A DNA stretch of 64,000 nucleotides from Fragilaria crotonensis. Taxonomy: Eukaryota > Bacillariophyta > Fragilariophyceae > Fragilariales > Fragilariaceae. The stretch lies in assembly GCA_022925895.1 (NCBI GenBank), contig JAKSYS010000307.1, positions 1 through 64,000 of the forward strand, read 5' to 3'. Position numbers and translations under genes: made by a program. Shown here in pieces: positions 23,140 to 33,252 of this stretch (its first letter is position 1; each line of letters begins with the position of its first letter). The notes under the pieces were generated by a model. It made no database searches, was not told where the DNA came from, and saw only the letters and a list, made by a program, of their open reading frames with translations.

Positions 23140-25412
23140 TTATGTTGAGCTCCTCTTTCGGCGCTTAGTTCGACTGCGTTGTCTCTTCGGTTCTACAATC
23201 TTTCGCTTGGATTCGTCAACTCTGCCCAGCAATTCGAAGAGGGATCGATGTCGGCGAATCGCTTTGTCGTTGAACTCGCGGTGTTCTGCTTTGAATTGTC
23301 CATGCTCGCCCACAACCCAGCCATAAACCACCTCAGTCAATCCAGGTTGCCATCCATACCCACTACCACGCTTGACCATGTGTTGCTCACTGTCTGCTTC
23401 AAACGCCGCTTGATCTCGATACTCAACTACGCTGTCGAATTTGCACCACCCCACTTGATCTACCACGTCGGCACTGAGATCAACTTTATCGCCCAAGGCA
23501 CTGACTCCCGCAACTCCGCGGCAAGACTGCAGAATGATAATTTTCCTTCCCATTAATGCAGCTGGTAGGCTGTAGGCTCGAGTCTCGATCCTTTTCGTCC
23601 CATTTAGTAGATGCATTGCCCAAGGATCTTGCATTTCAAGCCCAAAATTACGAGATTCCCATCCATCCCAGTCCAAAGGCTTGCAATTTTCGTCCATCAC
23701 CTTTGGAACCATTGATAGCTTGCTACTAGCCGGCAAAATCACTGCGGCTGCCAGATTCGTACGCTTTTCCCCAACACAAAAGTCTTGCAGCCATGTCTTG
23801 CAGTTCTTGAGAAGATCCCGGCATCGGTGATTGCCCCCTTTCTATTGAATTTTTCGATCCACCGACCAGAAAATCAACTGGAAGTGGTATTGGGCGATTG
23901 TCCCGGCTAACATCGTGAAAGACTCCATCGTGTTCGCGAGCCAGCCACAGCTCTCTCATCACTGCCCGTTCTTGCAGTAACAACGCTATTGGTTCATAGA
24001 GGTACTTCTTCGGCTCTCCACTATTTACTTCGCCTCTTCCCAGAAGCTCTTCAATTCCCTCGCGCGCTTTTCTTCTTTTCTCGCGCAACTTTCGCTCCGC
24101 TCGAGGCGGAGCTGGACCGTCAGCTGTGCTGGATGAATCGTCCATTCCACACCGACCCTCGGCACCAAATTGCAACCATTCAATGGTCTGTTTAGTTCGT
24201 TCTTCAAGGCGCGACCAATACTTGAGCAACTCTTCCATAGGTTCTTGCCAGTTGTTCTTCCACAGGAGATCATGATGTGCCTGTCCTTGAATGAAGAATT
24301 GACGAAGCCACTCAGATTCCATCTCGGTCAAGAGCAGCTGCTCTGACCGCCACACCTTGGGTCCTTTCTTGTGAAAATTTGCGCATGCCGACTTGCAGCG
24401 AGCGATGATGTGGGCGACATTGTGCGAATCCCTGAGTAACCGATGCGTCGACGAGAATCGCCGTCCAGGTACCTTCCCCTCAGCTATAACAGTGTGCTGA
24501 TGGTGATGATTGAAGTCATCCAACATGCAATACGTTGCGCCAGAGGGCAATGAGACGGCAAGTGGTGGCGTTTCGGTTTCGACATATATATCCGTCCCTC
24601 GACGTGAGGCCTGCGGACCTTCAGAATTGTGGGCCACTCGCAACCCCACCGACCACTTGCCTTCGGTATCTGCTTCTTTATTGATCAGATGATAAACGGC
24701 AATACAAGAAAAGTTCTCCAGACTGGAATCGGCATGCCATGAGACGGAGCATTTTCCTTGTCCCAGATAGGGCTCGTCCTTGAGGCCCACGGTTGACTCC
24801 ATACGATTGATAAGAGCCACATCAAAGCCTAGTCGTCCTTTCGTTGGTTCGGCACCTCGTGCAATCCGCTTCTGATCGAGATCAGATAAGTGTTTCTTTG
24901 TCCGCTGCGTCAGCATTGCATTAAGGTCGCCGATGGTTTGAAGCGCCTCGCTGAATCATCGACACCGACGAGGACGATAACGATGGACGCGTTCTCCATG
25001 AATGAGAAAACATTCGAAGGCCCAGGTACTTGTAGGTCGTCCCTGGCTCTCCAACCAAGCATCTCGTCACATAGGTCTTAGCGCACTTGGTTCCCAATCC
25101 AAACGGTTGCGTGACATCAACTCGAAAGAAACCAGCGCCCTCCATAGCGAGCAACGCCGCTTCCACACGCTGATGGAAGTCCTTCATCACCATCGGGTCG
25201 TCGACGCAAAATCCTTCGTATGATGTTTCTAGCGCTTGTTGAAAGGATTCTTCATAAGGAGGTTCATCTCGAAGAAACTCATTCTTAGGATACTTCAACG
25301 CAGCTGGAAAAGGTAGAGGAAAGGTCGGTGAATGTTTTGAATGGAGAGACTTGACATGGCTTCGCGTCGCCACATCGTCCTGCTGTCCTCTCTTGGTCTT
25401 ATTCTTTCCCAT
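23140..25412 (-). CDS. FTO: FTO-like Fe(II)/2-oxoglutarate nucleic-acid demethylase, apparently continuing into an ASCH domain
   Basis: FTO oxidatively demethylates N6-methyladenine/N6,2'-O-dimethyladenosine and related bases in RNA. The N-terminal part (25412 to about 24950) has the FTO-type LVGEPGTTYKYLGLRMF. The catalytic part has SWHADSS (iron His and Asp), MLDDFNHHHQHTV (second iron His) and GRRFSSTHR (2-oxoglutarate Arg), matching human H231/D233/H307/R316/R322 in order. The helical C-terminal domain (EWLRQFFIQGQ ... IPLPVDF) is also present. After it, at about 23140-23640, comes an ASCH domain with DPWAMHLLNGTKRIETR (the GxKxxE signature). The frame changes twice: near 24950 and between FTO and ASCH, where a G5 run (C5 at 23834-23838 on the plus strand) gives one continuous frame if one base shorter. 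Alternatives are short introns or two genes. The ASCH part ends in a basic Arg/Lys-rich tail. Confidence 0.85.
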
Positions 25413-25657
25413 TCTTCAAAGTCGTCAAGTCAGAAACCGAAGGTTGAATTGTGGCCTGGTCAACTCTGCCTTCACTGGTGTTGTAAATCGGCACTCCAGG
25501 ACAATGCTAAAGTAATTACCGGTAGTTACATTCCAAATCCGAAAATAGCTCTATTTTAGGGAGTTTTGGAAACTTATTTTCGGGTAAATTCTTGAATACC
25601 GAGTACTAATACCGGCTACCTAGCACAGTACGATACCTGGATTCCTGGTGCAGATTC

Positions 25658-26278
25658 ATGAGCTCTGCAAATGAAGGCAACGATAATGATTCGCCACGAA
25701 CCATGATTGATCCAATTTTTCAAGACTCGTCGTTGCCATGGGCAATCGATATGGATGGCACGCTGATTCGTGAGGATGTGACCCAATTGGCCGCCAACCG
25801 TTGTCTCTACAATCCCTTTATGTGGCACACCCTCGTCTACGCTCTCTTCCTTCGATACCTTGTATCCAAAGCCCATGCCCAGCGCTACCTCGAGATTCGT
25901 TTCCCACCGAATCCCAAACAATTAACGTACAACCAAGAATTGATTCAACGAATTGAAACTCATCGCCGACGGGGTGGTCGTGTAATTATGGCTACGGCAG
26001 CACACCACCGCGCGGGAACCTCTGTCGCCAAGCACGTGGGGCTTTTTGATGATGTCATTGGGAGTGACCCGCCCACCATTATGGATGCTGCTGCCGCAGT
26101 CAAGGCACAACTACTATCGAGTAGATTCCCAGAGGGTTTCGTGTACGCAGGGAATTCTGAAGATGATATACATGTATGGGAAAGTGATGGATGCAAGGCA
26201 GCGATGCTGGTCAATTGCAAACCAGAGGTTCTGGGGGTGGCTCAGAAAATTAAAAAACCCTACATTGTCATCCCCTAA
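25658..26278 (+). CDS. HAD phosphatase related to the N-terminal domain of bacterial UbiA-fused proteins
   Basis: A 206-residue soluble HAD-superfamily hydrolase. Motif I is DMDGTLIRED (D31 nucleophile, D33 acid/base), motif II lies in VIMATAAHH, and motif III/IV is YAGNSEDDIHVW, so all catalytic elements are present. The cap region (LYNPFMWHTLVYALFLRYLVSKAHAQRYLE) and LTYNQELIQRIETHRRRGGRVIMATA closely follow the HAD domain that bacteria fuse to a UbiA prenyltransferase (the PRK08238 type). Here the prenyltransferase part is absent. The substrate is unknown; the bacterial context suggests prenyl or polyprenyl phosphate chemistry, which is inference. Its stop codon overlaps that of the convergent gene (CTAA at 26275-26278). 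The start at 25658 gives a short acidic N-terminus with no targeting signal. Confidence 0.8.
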   Translation: MSSANEGNDNDSPRTMIDPIFQDSSLPWAIDMDGTLIREDVTQLAANRCLYNPFMWHTLVYALFLRYLVSKAHAQRYLEIRFPPNPKQLTYNQELIQRIETHRRRGGRVIMATAAHHRAGTSVAKHVGLFDDVIGSDPPTIMDAAAAVKAQLLSSRFPEGFVYAGNSEDDIHVWESDGCKAAMLVNCKPEVLGVAQKIKKPYIVIP

Positions 26279-27722
26279 GCTTTAGCAACTAACGGTTCAA
26301 ACACGTAATCCTCTTGCGATTGATTGGGCTCCAAGGTACCGTTCCTCATGAGACCGTCCTTCAGACCCTTTTGATCCATTCTTCTCCATTCATCAACTTG
26401 CGCAGCGACAAGCGCGAAGATGCGCATGGCAATGGCGGCATGTACATCGTTCGTGTTATCGCCGAATTGAGGATCCGTCAGGTCCGTGTTGTCCAACAGT
26501 TTCACCTGAGGAGGAAAGCGCTTACTACGATCAAACAATTCAAACAAGGCATCATTGCAGGGGTGGTTGTGCGTATGCCGGGACGGCGAATGGCACATTT
26601 TCGATGGACCAATCATCGGCGCATTGTTCACGGTAAACATCCAAATTGGGAAGGTGTCGTCGTGTAGGCATTTCACGACCTGTTGGATGAAGTGTTCCAC
26701 TTGCTTCTTGTATTCAGATTGGGATACGTCGTCCGCTAGTTCATCGACTGATATTAGTACATTCTTGCATTTTCGGAAGGTGCCTCTTCGATCCTCCCAG
26801 TCTTTGTCGGCGTGATTAAAATCATTGAGTGGATAGTAGTGAAATTTTAAGTGTCGTTGCTCTGCATCAATTTGATCTCGAAGTGACAAGAAAGCCTCAC
26901 GAATGAGCGACGCCGAGGAACTTCCCACCCAGCAGACCAACTCATAGTTGGTAAGATCCCGAAAGCCATTCGTGGATATTTCATACGCTTCAATGGCCAC
27001 AGAAGAGATCCCCAGTTTATTTTCGGAGAGGAGATGAGGAGTTGCGCTAGGAATCGTTCCCTTCTTGGACTCTGAAAACCATACGTACGGAGACTGTATT
27101 GACACGGCGTTTTTGAATTTTCTTTTAGAAGCCCAAAAACCCACTGGGAAAATTTCTGGATTCGATGAGCGTGTGGTCAATGAGTATGCTTTTGAACTGC
27201 CACCTTGACTGTGAACGAGACAGGTTCTGGCAAAGTGGTGAATGGGGTAACTTCTTCGCCGCACCCATACCAACGAACTTCCAGGTGATACTCTCCCTTT
27301 ATAGGAAAGGTGAATGCTGCACTCCATCTATTCTTATCATCATTTTCGGGTTCCATAGGGATGGACACTAAGGCAGTTCCGACCAAACGCATCCAGAGTC
27401 TAGGGTTAGGACATCCCTTTTTCGCAATGGCGACGCGTGCCTTATGCGGTCCCAATGTGACAGAAAACTCGTTCTCTCTATCCATTTCGAGAGAAAGGAT
27501 GACGCCTTCTTCTAGACTCTGCCTAATACCTTCGATTTGTGTCCGTTTTGTGGCAGCCTGGTGTTCCTGTGTCAGGGCAAAGGCCATAGCCAGTGCGCCA
27601 CACAGCAAGAACAAAACGAGGCCGACGTCCACTCCTTTTCGTTCTCTATTGCCATAGCTCCCTTCATCGTGGAGGATATCAGTAGATGAGGAAGACTTCT
27701 TTGGTCGTCGAATCAATGCCAT
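26275..27722 (-). CDS. Type II membrane protein with Ig-like and SGNH/PC-esterase-like parts
   Basis: About 480 residues. A short basic cytosolic tail (MALIRRPKKSSSS) is followed by a membrane segment (VGLVLFLLCGALAMAFAL), typical of Golgi type II proteins. The lumenal part starts with a beta-rich region ending in FPIKGEYHLEVRWYGCGEE (an Ig/filamin-like fold is likely). It is followed by a domain with CWVGSSSASLIREAF and a late DNTDLTDPQFGDNTNDVHAA block, which resembles the first and last blocks of NXPE/PC-esterase SGNH hydrolases. The frame changes near 27190-27193, at an A4 run on the coding strand that would need one more A; the two sides then read continuously. The start is the first ATG (27722). 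The enzymatic role is inferred only from these blocks. Confidence 0.6.
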
Positions 27723-28281
27723 GGTACTGTCCTTGATACTTGTGGTAGTTCGCAAAAGAAAATTAATCCTTCATTTTCAGGAGAGAAAGTTCAATAGCAG
27801 CATTCAAGCATTCTCACATGCGACGCTTCCATCAAAAGCGATATGATCCGAATGTGCTGTGACAGTATGGCAAGAGGCGCTGGTGAAACAAAGTGCTACT
27901 ACTGGATTACCGTACTCTACTTCTGTAAGATACTACCGGTAGCCGGTAGGTGGTACCCACCGTACTACTGGCATTCAACAACTGTTGTATAGCACAACAG
28001 TACGTTGTCACTGGTACATCTTGTCTGCAAAATGTTCCGAGAGTATGACATACTGCCGAAAGTCCGGCAAAGTCATGATTTTTGTCGTGGATAAAGATAC
28101 AAAGCAGAATGCAGTGCTGGCCACGAAAGTGTGGAATTCGTCTGGAAGGTCCGGCCGCACCGTCGGAATCGAGGAAAAAACGAGAACACGTGACACCTCA
28201 TAGTCAGGGTCTCGCTTCCACGTTATGTCATTTTCAACTGATAAAAAGCAAGGCCGGCGCGTTTATCATGTGGATCCTAGT
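27723..28281. promoter_or_regulatory. Left part of a divergent intergenic region
   Basis: Shared upstream region of the minus gene (start 27722) and menB (start 28926). It has diatom-typical TAC/GTA-rich stretches (for example around 27910-27990). No gene is supported. Confidence 0.4.
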
Positions 28282-28428
28282 AAGTGAAATTCCACTTCAC
28301 CTAAGTGAAATTCCACTTCCCCTAAGTGAAATTCCACTTCTCCAAAGTGAAATTCCACTTACCCGAAGTGGAATTCCACTTCACCGAAGTGGATTTTCAC
28401 TTAACCGAAGTGGAATTCCACTTCCTCA
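28282..28428 (+). repeat. Seven tandem 21-bp units of an EcoRI-centred palindrome
   Basis: Units start at 28282, 28303, 28324, 28345, 28366, 28387 and 28408. The consensus is AAGTGGAATTCCACTT plus a 5-base spacer rich in C. The 16-base core is a perfect palindrome in several units; the first four carry AAGTGAAATTCCACTT. The period is exactly 21 bp, close to two helical turns. Confidence 0.95.
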
Positions 28429-28483
28429 CAATGCGATGGACACACGTGACGCCTACACAATTCAGTATGAATTCATTTTGGGA

Positions 28484-28588
28484 ACATTGCATTTCACTTC
28501 GGGTAAGTGGAATTCCACTTACCTGAAGTGGAATTCCACTTACCTGAAGTGGAATTCCACTTCACCGAAGTGGATTTCCACTTCGCAT
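28484..28588 (+). repeat. Second block of the 21-bp palindromic repeat
   Basis: Four good units at 28505, 28526, 28547 and 28568 plus a degenerate one just before. Consensus is the same as the first block. The two blocks are separated by about 55-75 bp of unrelated sequence and are not in 21-bp register with each other. Confidence 0.93.
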
Positions 28589-28925
28589 CAGAAAACCTTG
28601 CCGGCTCGTTTGCATTGACTGCAAGAGCTACAAATATCGCAGCACATTTATTTTGAAGTCGGCGTGCGCGGAAATGACTTCGTTGCCGGAACTTAACGGC
28701 TAGAACGTGCTTTGGCCGGACCTTCCTGTATCAGCCATCTCGTAGTACCGGTATGCATACGTGTTATCAACGAAGTAAAAGTACTGGGTACCGCCAGTAT
28801 TGAATTTCATATTGTCCTTCTGTCCATCACAGGTTGAACGAACGAAGATCGCGGACAACTGCCGCTAAATTGATCGATGTGCGCAAACTGGAAACTTGAA
28901 CTAACGACTCTCACCTCCAAACACC

Positions 28926-29873
28926 ATGTCGTCCACTAACAACGATGTCGCTTCCATGAGCGCTGCTCGTAACCCGTCGAAAACAGCACCACCCACTAAG
29001 GATCGAGATGGTTTTTCGTTAATTTCGTGCGAGCCAATTGAGTACGATGTGGAACCTGAACCAAAGCGATTCCACGATATTACCTACCATATATCGAGTA
29101 ACGAAGGGTGTGCTCGAATTGCATTTGATCGCCCGGAAGTGTTGCATGCGTTTCGACCCCAGACGATTCGAGAAATCCAAGAAGCACTTGAGTTGGCAGT
29201 CAATGATCCGCGGATTGGTGTGATTGTGTTGGGGAGCAACATCTCGGAGGACTACACCGCTGCGTTTTGTGCTGGAGGCGACCAACGAGTTCGGGCAAAC
29301 GATGGCGGCTATCAAGATGGCAGTGAGGTTCAATCCAAATTGAGAGTGTTGGACTTGCAGATTCAAATGCGACGATGCCCAAAACCAATTATAGCGGTAG
29401 TCCGTGGCTACGCAATCGGTGGGGGGCACATTTTGCACATGGTAGCAGACTTGACGCTCGCCGGAGAGGACAGCGTATTTGGTCAGTCCGGGCCTCGCAT
29501 GGGATCCTTTGATGCTGGCTACGGATCGACGCACATGGCTCGATTAGTCGGTCAAAAACGCGCCAGAGAAATGTGGTTCCTCTGTCGTTACTACAACGCA
29601 AAGGAAGCGCTCGAGATGGGACTCGTTAACGCCGTCTACAAGAACGAAGAATTAGACGGCCGCGTAGGTCAGTGGGTAAGGAGAATTATGATGAATTCTC
29701 CAACAGCAATAGCATGCTGTAAAGCAGCATTGAATGCCGACCAAGATGGAGCGGCTGGCATCGCCCAGATGGGCGGCGAGCTGACACGGCTCTTTTACAT
29801 GAATGCTGAAAGCCAGGAAGGACGTGATGCGTTCCTGGAGAAGCGAGCCCCAATGTTTCGATCAAAACTATAG
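28926..29873 (+). CDS. menB: 1,4-dihydroxy-2-naphthoyl-CoA synthase with a peroxisomal SKL tail
   Basis: Cyclises o-succinylbenzoyl-CoA to 1,4-dihydroxy-2-naphthoyl-CoA in phylloquinone/menaquinone synthesis. It is a 315-residue crotonase-fold enzyme. FCAGGDQRVRANDGGY (114-129) and GYAIGGGHILHMVADLTLAG (161-180) form the CoA and oxyanion site. GQSGPRMGSFDAGYGS (186-201) carries the Asp/Tyr residues that distinguish MenB from other crotonases, and MWFLCRYYNAKEALEMGLVN is also MenB-specific. The protein ends in RSKL, a canonical type 1 peroxisomal targeting signal. Plant MenB is also peroxisomal but is known to use an N-terminal PTS2, so the route would differ here (inference). The N-terminal 45 residues are Ser/Thr-rich with no obvious plastid ASAFAP motif. 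A palindromic repeat array lies 340-640 bp upstream. Confidence 0.93.
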   Translation: MSSTNNDVASMSAARNPSKTAPPTKDRDGFSLISCEPIEYDVEPEPKRFHDITYHISSNEGCARIAFDRPEVLHAFRPQTIREIQEALELAVNDPRIGVIVLGSNISEDYTAAFCAGGDQRVRANDGGYQDGSEVQSKLRVLDLQIQMRRCPKPIIAVVRGYAIGGGHILHMVADLTLAGEDSVFGQSGPRMGSFDAGYGSTHMARLVGQKRAREMWFLCRYYNAKEALEMGLVNAVYKNEELDGRVGQWVRRIMMNSPTAIACCKAALNADQDGAAGIAQMGGELTRLFYMNAESQEGRDAFLEKRAPMFRSKL

Positions 29874-30335
29874 CTCAGTAAACTTTCTTTTATTTCGTTT
29901 TGTCTTCTTCTTAGCTGTTGATGTACGAGCTCTTTTAAAAAACACCTTTCTAGCTCGAAAAAAAACCACTGGTGCCCACGGAGAAGTGGTTCTTTAATTA
30001 AAAACAAAAAAAACACTCAGCAAAAGAACACCCCCATGTCAACCCTGTGTCGTATGTAGGTACTGTACACACCTGGGAGGTGGGAGGTCCGGTAAAATCA
30101 CGTTTCTTCTCGTAGCTTCTACATGCAATTAATACCAAGAGAGGTGCGTGGCCGGACCTTCACTTTCGATTCGTTCCCCAGCGCATGGCTACAACATGAA
30201 CGTGTGCGCTGTCGAGTGCTGGACCTATGTATAATCGGAACATCGTGCGGCCGAGGATTGTACTGTACGACGCATACCTGGTACTCGAGTACTCGTACTT
30301 GCACCTGATAGACGTAACTGGGGATAGTGGCTCAC
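29874..30335 (+). other. Intergenic
   Basis: Spacer between menB and the LarA-like gene, both plus strand. It includes A-rich sequence after the menB stop (29990-30015), probably part of its 3' end, and a TAC/GTAC-rich stretch near 30260-30310. No gene is seen. Confidence 0.4.
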
Positions 30336-31984
30336 ATGCGTTCACGGATTTGTCGGTTGGCTTCAATTCTCGTCTCCTTCTTTGTTACATCCGCCATACG
30401 TTGTCAAAGGATAGGAACGCGAGCTCACTGTCTAGCACCAGGGAGCAAGCGCAGAAGTAAGCTGGGTCGCATCATTGCAATGTCAACGATGAACGAACAA
30501 TCGAATCCAATCAAGTCTCTGTTCAGTGCTATTGGATCTAACGACATGTCATTGAGTGATTCACAAATCAACCAACGAGTCACAGAGTTTCTCGATGCCA
30601 TCGGCCCCAAAGATCATATCATGATACTCCCTCCAGACTTTACTCGCTACCACTCCCAGGCAGGGAAGATTACTCAAATGGTGACGGAGTACTACAACTT
30701 CCCCTCGCCGAATGTCGCCTCGAGCGAGGACGCGGCCGCAGGCAATGGTCCAACCATTGAAATTATGCCCGCACTCGGAACGCACGCGCCCATGACAGAA
30801 TCGCAGATTCGTACCATGTTTGGAGACAAACTTGCGGATGCCAAGGATTCGCCGATTCTAGTACACGATTGGCGAAACGATGTGGAAACGATTGGACACG
30901 TACCGGCCAGTTTCGTGGAGAAGGCTACCTACGGGAAGATTAAAGATCAACCTTGGCCGGCTCAGCTGAACAAGAGGGTGTGGAACTTGCGTCATAACAA
31001 ATCGAAATCTGTGGTTCTCTCGATTGGTCAAGTCGTCCCTCATGAAGTCATGGGAATGGCCAATTTCAACAAGAATATCTTTGTTGGTGTAGGTGGGGTT
31101 GCCTCCATCAATCTATCGCACTTCATTGGTGCTATTCACGGGATGGAACGGATGATGGGCAGGGCGCACAACCCACTTCGTGATATATTGAATTATGCGT
31201 CTGAAGCGTTCCTTATGGAACACCTTGATGTGTGGTACATTTTGACCGTCATGGGTCGGAACGAGACAAATGGTAATTTGGAAATGAAGGGACTTTTCAT
31301 CGGGAATGACATCCAGTGCTACGATTTAGCGTGTGAACTTAGTATGCAGGTCAACTTCACCTTATTGGAGAAACCGCTGAAGACAGTGGTTGCTTACATG
31401 GACCCGAAAGAATTTCAAACCACGTGGGTGGGAAACAAGGCCATTTACCGCACAAGGATGGCCATGGCTGATGGTGGCAAATTAATTGTACTGGCTCCTG
31501 GTGTCGCCAGGTTCGGTGAAGATGATAAGGTTGACGCGTTGATGCGGAAATATGGATACTATGGGACGCCTCGGCTGTTGCAGGCGTTGGAGGAGGACGA
31601 GGAGTTGCGAACCAATTTGTCTTGTGTTGCTCACTTGATTCATGGGTCAACTGAGGACGGTTCCGCGTCGTTTACTGCCCTGCTCTATCACAAGCTGAAG
31701 TGGAAGGAGCTGGTTTTGAATACGGTGATTTGACGGAGATGATGCAGCGGTACAATATTGAGTCGCTCAAGGATGGATGGAACATTGATGCAACAAATGG
31801 CGAAGAATTTTATTTTATATCAAGTCCTGCGCTTGGATTGTGGGCTGTCCCAGAACGCTTTGAGGAGCCACCCGCTGAGACGGACGGTCAAGACGTCACG
31901 TCAATCAGCAAGTTGCAGGATCAGACGGGTGTCGATGGGAGTGGTGGAGTTGGAGGATGGGCCAGGTCTCCAACTGAGCTTTAA
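30336..31984 (+). CDS. Lactate racemase (LarA)-like protein
   Basis: LarA-family enzymes isomerise 2-hydroxyacids with a nickel-pincer cofactor bound to a Lys. Conserved blocks: ILPPDFTRYHSQAG (about 97-110, the SDxTR-type block), IEIMPALGTHAPMTESQI (the GTHxP block with a catalytic His) and GVGGVASINLSHFIGAIHG. The C-terminal block reads EGAGFEYGDLTEMMQRYN...LKDGW and SSPALGLWAVPERF. The frame changes near 31655: adding one G gives a continuous HGSTEGRFRVVYC, as in homologues. The first ATG (30336) gives a hydrophobic start (CRLASILVSFFVTSAI), a likely signal or transit peptide; an ATG at 30480 would remove it. The tail after about 31860 is acidic and unlike the family. Substrate specificity within the family cannot be told from sequence, and D/L-lactate is only the founding example. 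Confidence 0.85.
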
Positions 31985-32328
31985 TCTAGAGAAACATTTT
32001 GATCTTCACAAGAGCACGGCTAAATCACGCAACGAATCAATGCCTATGAATCGCCTTTTATCCGAGCCCGCACTGGAACTCCAATGTCATGGCAGGGATA
32101 CAACGACTTCGACCACTTTTGGTATCGAATCATCCTTCACAGAACTATGAAGTGTGATGAAATTCTTCGTCGCGGTTCATGCACTTGTATCATGCATTTA
32201 ACGAACTGAAAAACACAATCGCAATGAATTGTATGATTGCAATGGAATGAGAATTTACTGGCCCACCACCATGTTGGTCTATATCGCAGTGCTCTGTTCT
32301 GGATATCCTGGAAGGTAGCTTGGCAACC
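31985..32328. other. Convergent intergenic gap
   Basis: Between the LarA-like gene and the convergent TMEM19-like gene. Nothing is recognised; it should hold both 3' ends. Confidence 0.4.
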
Positions 32329-33252
32329 TTAAGTGCTCTGAAATATCCAAGGACCAAATACCCATCCTCCGAGTACCGTGTTGATGCAGATACTGAAGAG
32401 ATTTACCTGCACATTTGTCAGTAGATTCATTCCACAAATATGCTTGTAGTTTGGACCACTCGCGTGGTGATGGATTGCTCGATCCTCTGGATTCTGGTAG
32501 GTGGCTTGCAGAGTTGCACCCAGGATTGAGTCAATCCAAGAACCAACCAACCCACAAAGACTCCCTAGCATGAAGAGTTTGGTCGTGGGAACTGGAGTAA
32601 TCCCACTGCACCAATCCATCCAGGCAGTACCAAGCCCCATGAGAGCACCTCCAATGACGCTCATGACGGTGCCAAGCACTGTTACCCCACCGTTTGTCCC
32701 GGGAGGTACGATCCGCCACGGCTGGGTGATCAGCACGGGAGGTGATTGGTTCAAAATTCCAAGCTCTGACGCTAGAGTATCGGCGAGGCAGGTGGCATGA
32801 TGGGCCAGTATGGCACATGTGAAGGATGCAGCGAGGTAGTCTTTTTTGAAAGTCGATTGCCTTTTCGTCACCCACTAGCAGCACATGGACTATCGTCAAT
32901 GTGACAGCCACTACGCTGCAGGCCAACACTTGAGCCGGTCCTCGTACCGATCCTAAAGCCGCCGTCGCATCTTGGCGTTCCTTCCATTCTTTCTTGTATT
33001 TGGTTGCCGATGAAGCAATTTGATAGAACAGGAGGAGGACAAAGCCGCGTAGACCTGACCCAACCATGATAAATCCAACGACCCAGGCAGCGACAGCTCC
33101 AGATTTTGATAGAGTCTTCTTCTTGAGACTCCTCACCACCGCGAACGTAGGGACAAAGGTTGCCCAAGCACACAGCGACAAGGCCAAACGGCTTCATGTT
33201 GAGGTAGATGTTCAGACTTCACAATTGAATGTTGTCGGTTCTCAGGTTCCAT
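32329..33252 (-). CDS. TMEM19/DUF92 integral membrane protein (VTE6-like phytyl-phosphate kinase family)
   Basis: A polytopic membrane protein of the DUF92 family. This includes animal TMEM19 and plant VTE6, which makes phytyl diphosphate from phytyl phosphate for tocopherol and phylloquinone. The signature [16 protein letters not shown]...[12 protein letters not shown] is the most conserved block of the family. It is preceded by [20 protein letters not shown] and followed by several hydrophobic helices ([32 protein letters not shown]). Two frame changes are needed: at an A6 run (T6 at 32842-32847 on the plus strand) where one base fewer fuses both halves, and near 33186-33188 where one T more would connect to the ATG at 33252. 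The start is therefore tentative. Which substrate it acts on is not decided by sequence; phytyl phosphate is possible given an alga. Confidence 0.8.

Noticed and set aside
28282-28588. CRISPR-like array
   Set aside because: The spacers are 5 bases long and similar to each other, there are no cas genes, and the setting is a eukaryotic nuclear genome.
28082-28618. Open frame across the 21-bp palindrome array with 7-residue repeats (LSEIPLH-like)
   Set aside because: Any 21-bp repeat stays open in frame by arithmetic; both strands read equally well and the unit is a DNA palindrome, so coding is not supported.
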